Positions 1 to 9,860 are shown, numbered from the stretch's first letter. The stretch: 64,000 nt of DNA from Oleiagrimonas citrea (GCF_012395255.1 NZ_JAAZQD010000006.1:1-64000), one strand, 5' to 3'. Numbers and translations: made by a program. The notes: generated by a model from the sequence alone, not told the origin.

Positions 1-3000
1 TATCGATCTTGACCTCGTAACGGTCCGCATAGTTGACCGCATCCCATTCCGCTTTTTCGTACGTGATCTTCGAGGAGCCCTGCACGACGACTTGCACATT
101 CGGCGGCGCATTGGGCGGATAAACCACCTCCACCGAGGACACGGAACCCCAGGGACCGCACCCGCTGGCATTACAGGCCTGAGCCCGATAGCCATAGGTG
201 GAACGGTTGACCCCTCCGGTCAATGGCGTGCTCATTGCACTGCCGCTGTAGACCGTGCTCCAGCTTCCACCGTCGACCTGCTGCTGCAGGTTGTAGCTGT
301 CCGCCGTGCTGACACTGTTCCAACTGGCGGTGTAGTCGCCCGTGCCGCTGATCGCCGGCACCGTCACCGTCGGCGCCGTGCTCGGCGGATGCAGCACCGT
401 GACCGTATCCGAGGTCTTCCAGCCACGCGTTCCGTAAGTGCTGTTGGCCTCCACGCGGTACACATAGCTGCCGTTGGCCGTCGCCGGACGACTGATCGAC
501 GTCTGATCGACGTGGTCGACAATCCGCGTCCAACTTCCCCCGTTGATCTGTTCCTCGACGTCGAACGTGCTCGTCCCGGCCGGCTTCGACCAACTCACCG
601 TGAACGCGCCGGACTGCAATGTACCCGGGACCGTGACGGTGGGTTGCTGAGGACTCACGCCGAGCAGCGACGGATCGCTCCAATCTCCACACTCATCTCC
701 GCACTCGCGCGCCCGGTAATAGTAGCTGCCTCCAGTCCTGCCGCTGAAAGACTTGCTCTGATTCGAGCCGCTATAGACCGTGCTCCAGCTTCCGCTGCCG
801 ACTTTTTCCTGCAAGTCGTAGCTCACGCCGGTTTCACCGGTCCAGTTCACGGTGTAATTGCCGTCGTTCGGATTGGCATCGAAGCTGATCGAGGGCGGGT
901 TGAGCAGTGGGTCGCCCGGACTGCGCTGCACCTTGGCCAGCATCTTCTTGCCCAGGTAGACGTAATCCGTGTTCTGCTGAGTCGCCTGGTCGTACTCCCA
1001 CATCAACTGCCCGGCGCTGCTGTAAGCGTAGTATGTGGCAGTGCCACCATCCGGCGTCTTCTTCACCCGCCGTCCGGACGCGTCGTAGGCATAGGTGTCC
1101 TTGCCCACGACTTGCATGAGACGGTTCGCCTTGTCGAATACCAGCGTGTCACCATCACGCGTGGTGGTGTTGCCCTGTGCATCGTAGGCGTAGCTGTGCA
1201 GCGTGCCCGAAGCCGTGGTGATGTCGGTCAACAGGTTGTTGGCGTCGTAGTGGTAGGTATTCGTCACGCCACTACGGTCATTGCTCATGCTCCGGATGTT
1301 GTTGAGCGCGTCGTAGGTATACGTCTCGATACCCCACATGCTGGCATCACCTGCCTCGGCGCTGGTCAATCGATTGAGCGCGTCATAACCGAACGACTTT
1401 GTACGCGTGCCTCCAGATACCAGATCCGTAGTCGCGGTCAGGTTCGCGTTCTTGTCGTACGCCATGTCCTGGCTGTACACCAGCGCACCGCCACTCTTTG
1501 CATAGGTCAGATTGCTCAGCAGATGACGGCCGTTCTTCTGCGCCAGGTACTGCGCCCCGTTCCCCAGCGTGAAGCTCTCGACGCTGCCATCCGGCAGGTA
1601 GCTCACGCTCGTCGCCTGGGCTCCTGCCTTGCTCGGACGTCCGAGCGCGTCCGGGGCATAGTCGAGGACCTTCCCGTCGGGGTAGGTGATGCGCTTGAGA
1701 CTGCCATTGGCATCGTGACTGTAGGACAGCGGCCAGCTGTAACCGTCCACACCCAGTGTCTCGCTCTTGAGCACATTCCGGTTGTTGTACGCATAGGTCC
1801 ACGTGGCGATGCCGCTGACCGCCGTGTGCACGTTGCCCAGGTCATCATAGGTGTAGACCGTGTCCTCGGTGCCCGCCGGATAGTCGATGCTCAGCACCCG
1901 GTTCATGGCGTCGTAGCTGCGCACGGTCTTGTCGCCGGCCGCGACCTGCGTGCGGCCACAATCGGTGCCGGTAATGGCCTGTCCCGCCGCACTCCAGGCG
2001 ATGTTTCCGGCCGCGTCGTAATCGACCACGGTGCTGCCCGATTCGGGCTCGGTGGTGCGGCACAGACGATGGTATGCGTCGTAATAGAGGTACTTGCTGA
2101 CCGAATTGCCGCCGCCGGACTGGGTGATCTCGGTGGGATCCCCGTACAGATTCCGGGCGATGGTCTGGGTAATGCTCTCCGGAGCCTGGACCTTGGTCAC
2201 CGCATCGTAGGTCGGCTGGTCGAACACCTGATAGCTGGTCGTGGTGACGTGCCCTTCCGGATCGGTCACCTGCTTGCGTGCGCCGCTCAGGTATGCGGTC
2301 GTCGAAGTCAGCGTGCCGTAGGTGGACTCCGCATCCTGAACCACCTGGGTGACACGGCCTAACGCATCGTAGGTGTTATGCGTGCCGCTGACGAAAGCCG
2401 AAACACTGGGGCTCCCCGCGGCGGGATACGAAACGAACGTCTTCAGTCCACGCCAATCGTAGGCGATGGCACTGCTTGTATGTGGCGCGCTGGACGCACT
2501 GTCGTAGCTCTCGCTCAGCACCGGACGCAATTCGGCGTCGAACCAGGTGACCTGCTGGGCGCTTCCGGTCTGCACCGTGCGCCGCCAATGGTCGGCACCG
2601 ATGCCTCGTTCGGCGCTGGTGATGTAGCTGTAGGTGAATGTCTTGGGCGCCCAGGCCACACTGCCGCCCGACGGATAATCGATCCGGGTCACACGGCCCA
2701 CGTCATCGTAGGCATAGCTGGTGGTGTGACCCGCCTGATCCGTGATCGAGCCGATCTGACCAAAGTCGTCCACCGATAAACTCTGTGTGGTGCCATCGGC
2801 ATAATCGATCTGCTGCGGGATGCCGCGCTTGTAGTCGCTGAGGCTCGTGGTGTTGCCGTCGCCATCGGTGAACGAGGCGAGCTGACCGGCGCTGTTGAAG
2901 GTGTAGTCCATCACCTTCTGGCCGAAGCGATAGCGCGACTTCAGCGTGTCGTTGCTGGTGTCGTAGACATTTCTGCTGATCGTTTCTCCCGTACTCAGAT

Positions 3001-5038
3001 CGTCGATCTGCAAGGGCAAACCAAGTACCCACAGATTCGTGTCGTTGTAGTACGAAGTCTGTCGTTCATCCGAGGATTGGCCGGCGATCGAGTTAGAGCG
3101 TTTCTCCTTCGTGACCTGCGCATAGGCGTTGTATGCCTCGGCCGTCCAGGTATACGTGTCGCCATTCTGGATAATGTCGCGACGCTGCAGAGGCGTATAG
3201 CTGGTGATCTGATCGTAATTGACATCACCCTGCAGCACCCCGCCCACGCTGCTCGGGAACGGAGAGGTGTCCGGAGATGCATACGCGCTGACCTCTGAAC
3301 GGACCGGCGTCCCGCTCACGCCGCCCGCATAATGATCGGTGCGCAGAAGCTTGCTTTCCGTGGCGCTGGCGAAACTGTTGTCGAACGTACGGCGAACCGT
3401 GCTGCCATCAGGCCGCTCGACGTCCGTCCAGGTCGTCGGGCTGCAGCTGCCCGTGCAGCTGTGATTGCTCCAGGTCTGATTTGCAGCTTGATAGGTGTAG
3501 TGCCACGTGGCCGAGGGCACACCAGCACCCGACACCGTCCGGCTGGTGATCGTGAAACCGTACCAACCGTAAGGAATGGTGACGTGACTGCCCGGGGTAT
3601 CGGAAAGCCCGTTCTGCATGTCCAGGCAACTTGCCGCGCCGTTCCACTGCCCGTGGCGCATGGGCTTGACCGTGAACGTGCCGGTCAAGCCCGACGGATG
3701 CGTAATGCTTCCCGTGCTGGAAGCCTGTGTTGAGTCGTAGCCCAAGGCTTCGCAACTCGAGGAGTCTCCTTTCGCCATGTACGCCGAATCCAGCGCGGAG
3801 AGATCGTATTGCCAATGACTGCCATCAGGCAGAGTGACGCGAGTCAACCCTGTGCCGTACGTGTACGTCCAGACCCTCGGACTCCCAGACGAAGGCTGCG
3901 CCGTGACGCTCACGATCCGGTCCGGATTCGAGGAGTCGTACTGCAAGGTCAACTTGCGACCATCGCTCGCCGTGATGTCGGTCAGATGGCCGGCACTGTC
4001 ATAGTTGTACGTCAGCGTATTGCCGAATCGATCCTCGATCTTCGTGACCAGGAGCACGGCTTCAGATCGATAGATGCCATCCGATGTAGTGGTGGCTTCG
4101 GCCCGGGACGAACCCGACGCGAGCGACAGTATCGATTCCAGCGTCTTGCTCGCCCGTTTCCACAGCCTCTTTTCGGGATCCGCAGATACCACCGGATCGG
4201 AATACAGCGGCCGCGACATGCCATCGGCATCTTTGTAGACAAGCTCGTTGAACCAGTATTTCGTGCCGTCGGGAGCGATACCCAGAAAACCCTCGCCCGT
4301 GGGGTAAGGCAGGTCGTCGGTGTTGACCTGTCCGTCGCCGTTCGTATCCGGGTTCGTACTGGGATTGGCAACGCTGCTCAGGCACTGGAAGCGCCAGTGG
4401 TCCTTGGTGACGACCGGATAGGTGGTCTTGCTGCTATAGGTTCCGTTATTGGAAAGCAGATCCTGCGACCCATGACCGGGAATGATGAGGTGATACCCCT
4501 TCCACCACGAGCCTGGCTCCCAAGGCATCAACGCCGGGTCGCCACTCTGCATGACCACGATGGGCGGACTGTTGAAGTGAGAACAGCGCTTGGTGAAATC
4601 ACTGCCATTCGGGGTGCTCACGTCCCAGCCTCGGACAGTCACCACATTGCCCTGAGAGTCGTTTGCAAACCCCCGCTTGATCGAAAGCGTCTGCAATCGC
4701 GGAAGCGACAGATCCCAATCGCCGAAGGATCCGTCCTGCCCGCTCGTGTTCAACCCGTAGCGGCCCCGGATGTGGAACTCACGCGCCAGTTGCAGCAGCG
4801 GACCGGTACCGCTGAGACTGACGTCGACCTGCCGGAATGACAGCGAGCCGTCATAGAGACCGATGTTCTCGCCGAAAGGGTGCGCGCCGAGAGGATGAAT
4901 ATCCTGGTCGACGCGGATCAACTGTTTGTATTCGTCTTCCGGAGCGGCTGTACCCGTAGCCCCCCACGAAGGCGCCACAACGACGAACAAGAAAAAACTC
5001 AACAGGCACGCGCGTGCCCATTTCCGGTCCTTTGTCAT
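1..5038 (-). CDS. RHS/YD-repeat protein with fibronectin-like repeats (3' end outside window)
   Basis: One uninterrupted minus-strand frame runs from the ATG at 5038 to the window edge, at least 1679 codons. I checked the frame at the start, near 2700 and at 60-1. A purine-rich AGGGGG lies about 8 bases before the ATG. The N-terminus is a signal peptide ending about VVAPSWGA, so the protein should be exported. The middle is a long series of YD repeats, with many short motifs such as YDALGR, YDAMNRV and YDSAGHL. The YD core ends with YVYLGKKMLAKV near position 930. At least three FN3-like repeats of about 85 residues follow, and a fourth is cut by the edge; GSWSTVYSGS occurs in two of them. 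RHS proteins act in contact-dependent competition, toxin delivery or surface attachment. The variable C-terminus that would decide this is not visible. Confidence 0.9.
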   Translation of the reverse strand, partial: MTKDRKWARACLLSFFLFVVVAPSWGATGTAAPEDEYKQLIRVDQDIHPLGAHPFGENIGLYDGSLSFRQVDVSLSGTGPLLQLAREFHIRGRYGLNTSGQDGSFGDWDLSLPRLQTLSIKRGFANDSQGNVVTVRGWDVSTPNGSDFTKRCSHFNSPPIVVMQSGDPALMPWEPGSWWKGYHLIIPGHGSQDLLSNNGTYSSKTTYPVVTKDHWRFQCLSSVANPSTNPDTNGDGQVNTDDLPYPTGEGFLGIAPDGTKYWFNELVYKDADGMSRPLYSDPVVSADPEKRLWKRASKTLESILSLASGSSRAEATTTSDGIYRSEAVLLVTKIEDRFGNTLTYNYDSAGHLTDITASDGRKLTLQYDSSNPDRIVSVTAQPSSGSPRVWTYTYGTGLTRVTLPDGSHWQYDLSALDSAYMAKGDSSSCEALGYDSTQASSTGSITHPSGLTGTFTVKPMRHGQWNGAASCLDMQNGLSDTPGSHVTIPYGWYGFTITSRTVSGAGVPSATWHYTYQAANQTWSNHSCTGSCSPTTWTDVERPDGSTVRRTFDNSFASATESKLLRTDHYAGGVSGTPVRSEVSAYASPDTSPFPSSVGGVLQGDVNYDQITSYTPLQRRDIIQNGDTYTWTAEAYNAYAQVTKEKRSNSIAGQSSDERQTSYYNDTNLWVLGLPLQIDDLSTGETISRNVYDTSNDTLKSRYRFGQKVMDYTFNSAGQLASFTDGDGNTTSLSDYKRGIPQQIDYADGTTQSLSVDDFGQIGSITDQAGHTTSYAYDDVGRVTRIDYPSGGSVAWAPKTFTYSYITSAERGIGADHWRRTVQTGSAQQVTWFDAELRPVLSESYDSASSAPHTSSAIAYDWRGLKTFVSYPAAGSPSVSAFVSGTHNTYDALGRVTQVVQDAESTYGTLTSTTAYLSGARKQVTDPEGHVTTTSYQVFDQPTYDAVTKVQAPESITQTIARNLYGDPTEITQSGGGNSVSKYLYYDAYHRLCRTTEPESGSTVVDYDAAGNIAWSAAGQAITGTDCGRTQVAAGDKTVRSYDAMNRVLSIDYPAGTEDTVYTYDDLGNVHTAVSGIATWTYAYNNRNVLKSETLGVDGYSWPLSYSHDANGSLKRITYPDGKVLDYAPDALGRPSKAGAQATSVSYLPDGSVESFTLGNGAQYLAQKNGRHLLSNLTYAKSGGALVYSQDMAYDKNANLTATTDLVSGGTRTKSFGYDALNRLTSAEAGDASMWGIETYTYDALNNIRSMSNDRSGVTNTYHYDANNLLTDITTASGTLHSYAYDAQGNTTTRDGDTLVFDKANRLMQVVGKDTYAYDASGRRVKKTPDGGTATYYAYSSAGQLMWEYDQATQQNTDYVYLGKKMLAKVQRSPGDPLLNPPSISFDANPNDGNYTVNWTGETGVSYDLQEKVGSGSWSTVYSGSNQSKSFSGRTGGSYYYRARECGDECGDWSDPSLLGVSPQQPTVTVPGTLQSGAFTVSWSKPAGTSTFDVEEQINGGSWTRIVDHVDQTSISRPATANGSYVYRVEANSTYGTRGWKTSDTVTVLHPPSTAPTVTVPAISGTGDYTASWNSVSTADSYNLQQQVDGGSWSTVYSGSAMSTPLTGGVNRSTYGYRAQACNASGCGPWGSVSSVEVVYPPNAPPNVQVVVQGSSKITYEKAEWDAVNYADRYEVKID

Positions 5039-5112
5039 CCTGATATCCCCCTGAAACCTACCGCAGCGCATTGCGCAATGATTATCAGGCCACCTTATGA
5101 GAACGCCGCTCA

Positions 5113-5145
5113 TACGTCAGCCGGAGAGATACCCCGACTGACGTA
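5113..5145. repeat. Inverted repeat between the ABC permease gene and the RHS gene
   Basis: TACGTCAG (5113-5120) is matched exactly by CTGACGTA (5138-5145), and three more pairs can form inside after one mismatch. It sits 75-107 bases upstream of the RHS start and about 130 bases past the end of the sugar operon. It could be an operator for the RHS gene or a 3' hairpin of the operon. No T-run follows on the minus strand, so a classical terminator is unlikely. Confidence 0.4.
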
Positions 5146-5273
5146 GTCCTTCCCTTACAAGGAACGAGGTTCCGGTCTTTGAAACGCCGGCGCTGCCATG
5201 ACTGCACACGCACGGCTTGTCCACAGTCATCCGGATGTAGCTCATGGGCGAAACCCGCATTGCCGGATGATGT

Positions 5274-6095
5274 TCAGCCCTTCACGCTGCCCAACAACAG
5301 TCCCTGCAGATAATGCCGCTGCATCATCAGGAACAGCGCCAGCACCGGCAACATGGTCACCACCGCGCCGGCCATCATCTGTTCGCTGTCCTGCGCGTGC
5401 TCGCGTGACAGTGCGGCCAGGGCGACGGGCAGGGTGTAGTGCTGCTGGCTGGCGAGCACGATCAACGGCCACATGAAGTCATTCCAGCTGGCGAGGAAGG
5501 TGAACACCGCCAGCGTCACCACGATGGGTTTGAGCAGCGGCAGCACCACCTGCACGAAGATGCGGCCCTCACCGGCGCCGTCGATGCGCGCGGCTTCCAG
5601 CAGCTCATCCGGGATTGAGCGTGCGTACTGGCGCACCAGGAAGATGCCGAAGATGGTCACCAGCATCGGCGCCATCACGCCCAGGTAGGTGTCGACCAGC
5701 CCCATCGACTTCAGCAGCAGGAACAGCGGCATCATCGCCACCTGCGCCGGAATCACCAGCCCGCCGATCAGCGCCTGGAACAGCCGCTCGCGACCGGCGA
5801 AGCGCAGCTTGGCGAAGGCGTAGCCGGCCATCAGATTGAACACCAGCGAGACCAGCGTCACCGACCCCGCGATCAGCAGGCTGTTGAGGAAGTACTGGCC
5901 CATGCCGGCCTGCGCGAACAGGGCGCGGTAGTTCGCCAGGGTCGGATGCGAAGGCAGCAGCGGCGGCGGCAGCGTGCTGGCCGCGCCCGGCTGCATGAAC
6001 GACACCGACAGCATCCACAGCAGCGGAAACAGCGCCACCAGCGTCATGCCAATCAGCGCGCCGTTGACACAGGCGCTGGCAAGACGGCGGCTCAT
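5274..6095 (-). CDS. Sugar ABC transporter permease, MalG/CUT1 type
   Basis: A 273-residue inner-membrane permease of the binding-protein-dependent (CUT1) sugar transporters. The family EAA loop is present as LLEAARIDGAGEGRIF, which would dock the ATPase. Six hydrophobic segments are visible, beginning with ALIGMTLVALFPLLWMLS and ending LALFLMM. The start ATG at 6095 overlaps the stop of the upstream permease by four bases (ATGA), the usual sign of translational coupling. It is the last gene of the operon that starts at the LacI gene at 15662. No ATPase gene is present in the operon, so the transporter probably uses a shared MsmX/UgpC-like ATPase encoded elsewhere. Confidence 0.92.
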   Translation of the reverse strand: MSRRLASACVNGALIGMTLVALFPLLWMLSVSFMQPGAASTLPPPLLPSHPTLANYRALFAQAGMGQYFLNSLLIAGSVTLVSLVFNLMAGYAFAKLRFAGRERLFQALIGGLVIPAQVAMMPLFLLLKSMGLVDTYLGVMAPMLVTIFGIFLVRQYARSIPDELLEAARIDGAGEGRIFVQVVLPLLKPIVVTLAVFTFLASWNDFMWPLIVLASQQHYTLPVALAALSREHAQDSEQMMAGAVVTMLPVLALFLMMQRHYLQGLLLGSVKG

Positions 6096-6973
6096 GCGTG
6101 CCCCCGTCGCCGCGCGAACAGCAGCAGGCCGCTGGTGATCGCGAACATCAACACGAACAGCATGAAGGCCACGGCCGAGGCCATGCCCAGGTTCCACCAT
6201 TTGAAGCCGTCCTCGTACATCAGGTACAGCACGCTGACGGTGCTCTGCAGCGGTCCGCCTTCGGTGATGACATACGGCTCGGTGAACATCTGGAAATAGC
6301 CGGACAGCGTGAGAATGCCGACCATCAGCGTGGTCGGTCCGAGCATCGGCAGAGTGACGTGCCAGAACGTGCGCGGCGCCGATGCGCCATCGATGCGCGC
6401 CGCCTCGTACAGCTGGGGCGGAATCGCCTGCAGACCGGCCAGGAACAGGATCATGTTGTAGCCGAGGTTCTTCCACACCGCGAACAGAATCAGCGTCGGC
6501 ATCGCCCAGCGCGGATCGCCCAGCCAGTCGACCGGGTCCAGCCCCAGTCCGGAAAGCAGGCCGTTGACCAGCCCAAAGCGGGTGTTGAACACATAGCGCC
6601 ACACCACCGCCGCGGCCACCAGCGTGGTCACCACCGGAGCGAACAGCGCGGTGCGAAAGAATCCGCTCCAGCGCGTCAGGCGATGATTGAGCAGCAACGC
6701 GGCGCCCAGCGACGCCGCCATCGACAGCGGCACACCGACCAGCACGAAGTACAGCGTGTTGCCCAGCGCCGACCAGAACTCCGGCCGCTGCAGCAACGCC
6801 AGATAGTTGCCCAGCCCGATGAAGCGCAGGTTGTGCAGATGGGCCAGCGCATAGGGATCGAAGTCGGTCAGGCTCAGGGCGAAACCACCCAGCACGGGCA
6901 GCACGAAGAATGCGCCCAGCACCAGCAGCGCCGGCGCCAGGAATACCCAGGCGGCCATGCGCCGCGGCTTCAC
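6092..6973 (-). CDS. Sugar ABC transporter permease, MalF/CUT1 type (GTG start)
   Basis: A 293-residue membrane permease and partner of the MalG-like protein downstream. It begins VKPRRMAAWVFLAPALLVLG and carries the EAA motif YEAARIDGASAPRTFWHV. The GTG at 6973 overlaps the TGA of the binding-protein gene (GTGA), so I prefer it to the ATG at 6958, which would remove five residues. It lies between the binding-protein gene and the second permease with four-base overlaps on both sides. It should form the channel half for an oligosaccharide taken into the cytoplasm. Confidence 0.92.
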   Translation of the reverse strand: MKPRRMAAWVFLAPALLVLGAFFVLPVLGGFALSLTDFDPYALAHLHNLRFIGLGNYLALLQRPEFWSALGNTLYFVLVGVPLSMAASLGAALLLNHRLTRWSGFFRTALFAPVVTTLVAAAVVWRYVFNTRFGLVNGLLSGLGLDPVDWLGDPRWAMPTLILFAVWKNLGYNMILFLAGLQAIPPQLYEAARIDGASAPRTFWHVTLPMLGPTTLMVGILTLSGYFQMFTEPYVITEGGPLQSTVSVLYLMYEDGFKWWNLGMASAVAFMLFVLMFAITSGLLLFARRRGHA

Positions 6974-8277
6974 GGCGAAGGCTCCCGCTGCGGCGAACGC
7001 CCATGCGCCAGCACCCAGCGGCGCTTGGCCAGGATCGCGTCGGCGCGTTCGTCCAGCGTCCGTGCCGCCTGATCCACGCTGAGGCGGCCGTGCGCCATGC
7101 GCTCCTCGACCAGCGCCAATTGCGCCGCGATGCGCTCCCACTCGGGCACCTTCGGCACCGGGCGCGCGCGTTCCAACTGCACACGGAAGGCGCGTGCATG
7201 CGGGTCGTCGGCCAGCGCCGAATAGTCCCAGGCCGAACGCCGCGGCGGCATGTCGCCGACCAGCTGGTAGAACTTCCGCTGCACGTCCGGGCGCGACAGG
7301 TACTCGATCAGCGTCCACGCCGCCTGCTTGTGCTTGGACGCCCGGAAGATCACCAGCGACGCGCCGCCGGCCAGCGACGCACCCGGACCGTCGGGGCCGG
7401 GCAGAGGCGCGGTGGCCCAATCGTCCTGCTGGCTGGCCGGCAACCGGTTCTTGAATTCCTCGATGTTCCACGGACCCGAGACGTAGAACGTGAAATAGCC
7501 GCGACCGAACTCGGCCCACGGATTGGACACCTCGGCGTTGGTCACCTTCGGCGCCCAGTCCTTGCGGAAAATCTCGTCATAGAACCGCAGGGCGCGCTTG
7601 AAGCCCGGCGACTGGAAATTGCCGTAGCGACCGCCGTCGCGCAACATCGACTGCGGCTGCTGCAGACCCAGCGATTCGAGCTGCTCGAATTCGTTCAGCG
7701 GCAGCAACACCGCGTAGCGCTTGGGGCCAACCATGGCCTTGACCGCCGCCATCTGCCGCGCCCATTCGCTCCAGCTGCGCGGCGGATGGTCGAAGCCGGC
7801 CCGGGCCAGCAGGTCCTTGCGGTAGAACAGCAACCGGGTATCGACATACCAGGGCACGCCGTACAGCGTGCCGTCGATGCGATTGGTGTCCCAGATGCCC
7901 GGGAAGTAGTCGCCCGGATCGATGCGCTTCGAACCGCGCACGCGCGCGCCCAGCGGCTGCAGCGCACCCAGCGCGGCCAGCTCGGGCACCCAGGTGTTGC
8001 CGAGCTGGCACAGGTCCGGCGTGACGTCGCCGGCGAACGCGGTCAGCAGCTTCTGATGCGCGGCCTTCCACGGCAGAATCTCGACACGCACGTGGATGTC
8101 CGGATGCGCGCGCTCGAACGCGGGCATCAGCTTGCGCACGCTCTCGCCCTCGCGTCCCATGGCCCAGAAAGTCACGGTCTGCGTCGACGGCGGCGCGTCG
8201 TGACGGCACGCGCACAGCAGCAGGGCGACGGCCAGCAGGGCCGTGCGATGCCAACCGCGCGCGCGCCGGGCTTTCAT
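6970..8277 (-). CDS. Sugar ABC transporter substrate-binding lipoprotein
   Basis: A 435-residue extracellular solute-binding protein (family 1, sugar type). The N-terminus is basic, then hydrophobic, then LLLCACRHD, a near-lipobox whose second cysteine would be lipidated. The mature part starts VTFWAMGREGESVRKLMPAF, the usual opening strand-helix of these proteins. Other family features are GVPWYVDTRLLFYRKDLL and SGPWNIEEF. The gene starts three bases after the glycosidase gene stops and overlaps the first permease gene. In this operon it should bind the sugar released by the TonB receptor and glycosidase. The ligand cannot be read from sequence; a beta-glucan oligosaccharide is suggested only by the neighbour. 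Confidence 0.93.
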   Translation of the reverse strand: MKARRARGWHRTALLAVALLLCACRHDAPPSTQTVTFWAMGREGESVRKLMPAFERAHPDIHVRVEILPWKAAHQKLLTAFAGDVTPDLCQLGNTWVPELAALGALQPLGARVRGSKRIDPGDYFPGIWDTNRIDGTLYGVPWYVDTRLLFYRKDLLARAGFDHPPRSWSEWARQMAAVKAMVGPKRYAVLLPLNEFEQLESLGLQQPQSMLRDGGRYGNFQSPGFKRALRFYDEIFRKDWAPKVTNAEVSNPWAEFGRGYFTFYVSGPWNIEEFKNRLPASQQDDWATAPLPGPDGPGASLAGGASLVIFRASKHKQAAWTLIEYLSRPDVQRKFYQLVGDMPPRRSAWDYSALADDPHARAFRVQLERARPVPKVPEWERIAAQLALVEERMAHGRLSVDQAARTLDERADAILAKRRWVLAHGRSPQREPSP

Positions 8278-8280
8278 GGC

Positions 8281-9777
8281 CTAGGGAGCGGTCCCGGCCT
8301 TGTCCAGCCAGCCGCCGCGGAAGCCGGCGCGGAGCAGACCGCGCCGAATGTACGGGTTCTTGCGCATGACGCGCCAGACGAATCCGCTCCGGTAGTTCTC
8401 GATCATCAGAAGAATCGGTCCCTGATCGATACCCAGGTAGGCATCATCGACCCATCCCGCGCCCGGGATCAAATCGCCATGCTTGGGCTTGGCGCCCTTG
8501 ATCGCGAAGCTGGGATTGAACGCGTCGACGAAACCGTACTGACGGTAGATCGCCTTGCCGTAGCGCTTCAGCAGCGTGTCCAGCACGGCCAGCGAACGCT
8601 TCGGCGTGAAGGCGATCGAGCCCAGCGCCGCGGTCGGCGCCAGGGTGCCGTCGTCGAAGGTGCTGCCGGACAAGCCCGCGCCACGCGCCGAGTAGCCGCG
8701 GAAGTGCACGGTCTCGCCGTTGTGCACCCAGGTGAAGTGACCCGGGCCGTCGCTGGCGGTCAGGCCCCAGACGTTCTTGCCGTAGCCCTTGAAGCCGTGC
8801 GGATTGGCGATGGCGTAGGCCTGATGCGCCAGCGCGGCGCGGCGGCTGTTGATGAAGTAGTCGATGCCCTTGCCGCGCATGTAGTCGTCCTGGATGCCGC
8901 GGAAGTCGACCCAGGCATGGCTGTACTGATGACCGAACAACGGCGCGAAGGCCAGATAGGTCTGCCCCTGGTAGGTGCCCCAGCTGCGGCTGTAGGTGTC
9001 GGTCCAGGCTTTCCATGCGTCCGGCTTCACCGGATGCGTCGGCGAACCCAGCGCCAGGATGTAGATCAGCATGCCTTCGTCGTAGCCGGTCCAGTCGTGC
9101 GGAATGAACTTGCCGCCCGGCGTCCAGCCCATGCTGATCAGCGGCGGGCGCGCCTGCGCCCAGGTCCAGTCCACGCGCCGGTAGATGGTGTCGGCCAGCT
9201 TGCGGATCTCGCGCTCCTGCGCGGTGTCGCGATCGAAATAGGACTGGCAGAACAGCACGCCGCCGAGCAGCAGCGTGGTGTCGACGGTCGACAGCTCCAC
9301 CCAGCGCCCGTAGCGCTTACCGGTACGCATGTCGAGGAAGTGATAGAAGAAACCGTGATAGCCGGTGTCGTCATCCTCGGACGCGCCCTGCGGCGCGTTG
9401 GCGAAGAACTTCAGCGTGGTCAGCACGCGCTGGATGGCCTGCTCGCGCGTGATGTAGCCGCGCTCGACGCCGATGCCGTAGGCGGTCAGCGCGAACCCGT
9501 CGGCCGCGATGCTGGCGAACGGCTGCTCGCGCAGCGGGAAGTGGTCTGGCGCCAGGCCGTTGCCGGGATTGGTGGTCTTCCAGAAGAACTCGAACGTACG
9601 GCGCTCGAGATCGTCGAGCTGGGCCTGGGAACTCGCCGCGGCCAGCGCGTGCACGGGCACGGCCTGCGGGGCCTTGCCCGCGGCCGCCGTGGCCGGGAAG
9701 GGGATGCCGACGATCAGCACGAACAGGGCAAGCAGCGCCTGCGCCGCGACGGAATGGAGGGGGTGGGCCTTGATCAT
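8281..9777 (-). CDS. Glucoamylase-like glycoside hydrolase (COG5368; GH144-like)
   Basis: A 498-residue protein with a signal peptide (MIKAHPLHSVAAQALLALFV, cleavage near PATAAA). I chose the ATG at 9777 because it starts directly at a signal peptide; a 34-residue N-terminal extension is possible but looks non-native. The sequence has the traits of the glycoamylase/COG5368 family: LERRTFEFFWKTTNP near the start, then DDDTGYHGFFYHFLDM, GYDEGMLIYILALGSP and the late ASDGPGHF and NPSFAIKGAK. Members characterised as GH144 are endo-beta-1,2-glucanases that release sophorose-type oligosaccharides. It should act in the periplasm or outside the cell before uptake by the transporter encoded downstream. 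The specificity remains an inference. Confidence 0.85.
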   Translation of the reverse strand: MIKAHPLHSVAAQALLALFVLIVGIPFPATAAAGKAPQAVPVHALAAASSQAQLDDLERRTFEFFWKTTNPGNGLAPDHFPLREQPFASIAADGFALTAYGIGVERGYITREQAIQRVLTTLKFFANAPQGASEDDDTGYHGFFYHFLDMRTGKRYGRWVELSTVDTTLLLGGVLFCQSYFDRDTAQEREIRKLADTIYRRVDWTWAQARPPLISMGWTPGGKFIPHDWTGYDEGMLIYILALGSPTHPVKPDAWKAWTDTYSRSWGTYQGQTYLAFAPLFGHQYSHAWVDFRGIQDDYMRGKGIDYFINSRRAALAHQAYAIANPHGFKGYGKNVWGLTASDGPGHFTWVHNGETVHFRGYSARGAGLSGSTFDDGTLAPTAALGSIAFTPKRSLAVLDTLLKRYGKAIYRQYGFVDAFNPSFAIKGAKPKHGDLIPGAGWVDDAYLGIDQGPILLMIENYRSGFVWRVMRKNPYIRRGLLRAGFRGGWLDKAGTAP

Positions 9778-9860
9778 CAAAAAACGGGGTCCTGAAAGTC
9801 GATGGGGATCATGCGGCAGGTCGGCGGACCGTCCGTGTGCTACCCGCCGCCGCGGGGAAA

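Noticed and set aside
92-4840. Long plus-strand open frames (up to 756 codons) opposite the RHS gene
   Set aside because: They are antisense shadows of the continuous minus-strand RHS frame, rich in Arg/His/Val, with no start signals or family motifs.
5274-7199. A 641-codon frame covering both permeases
   Set aside because: Only the last 273 codons encode the MalG-like protein; the first part is out of frame with the MalF-like gene. It is not a fusion.
6910-9795. A 961-codon plus-strand frame opposite the sugar operon
   Set aside because: It spans several clear minus-strand genes and has the low-complexity composition of antisense GC-rich DNA.
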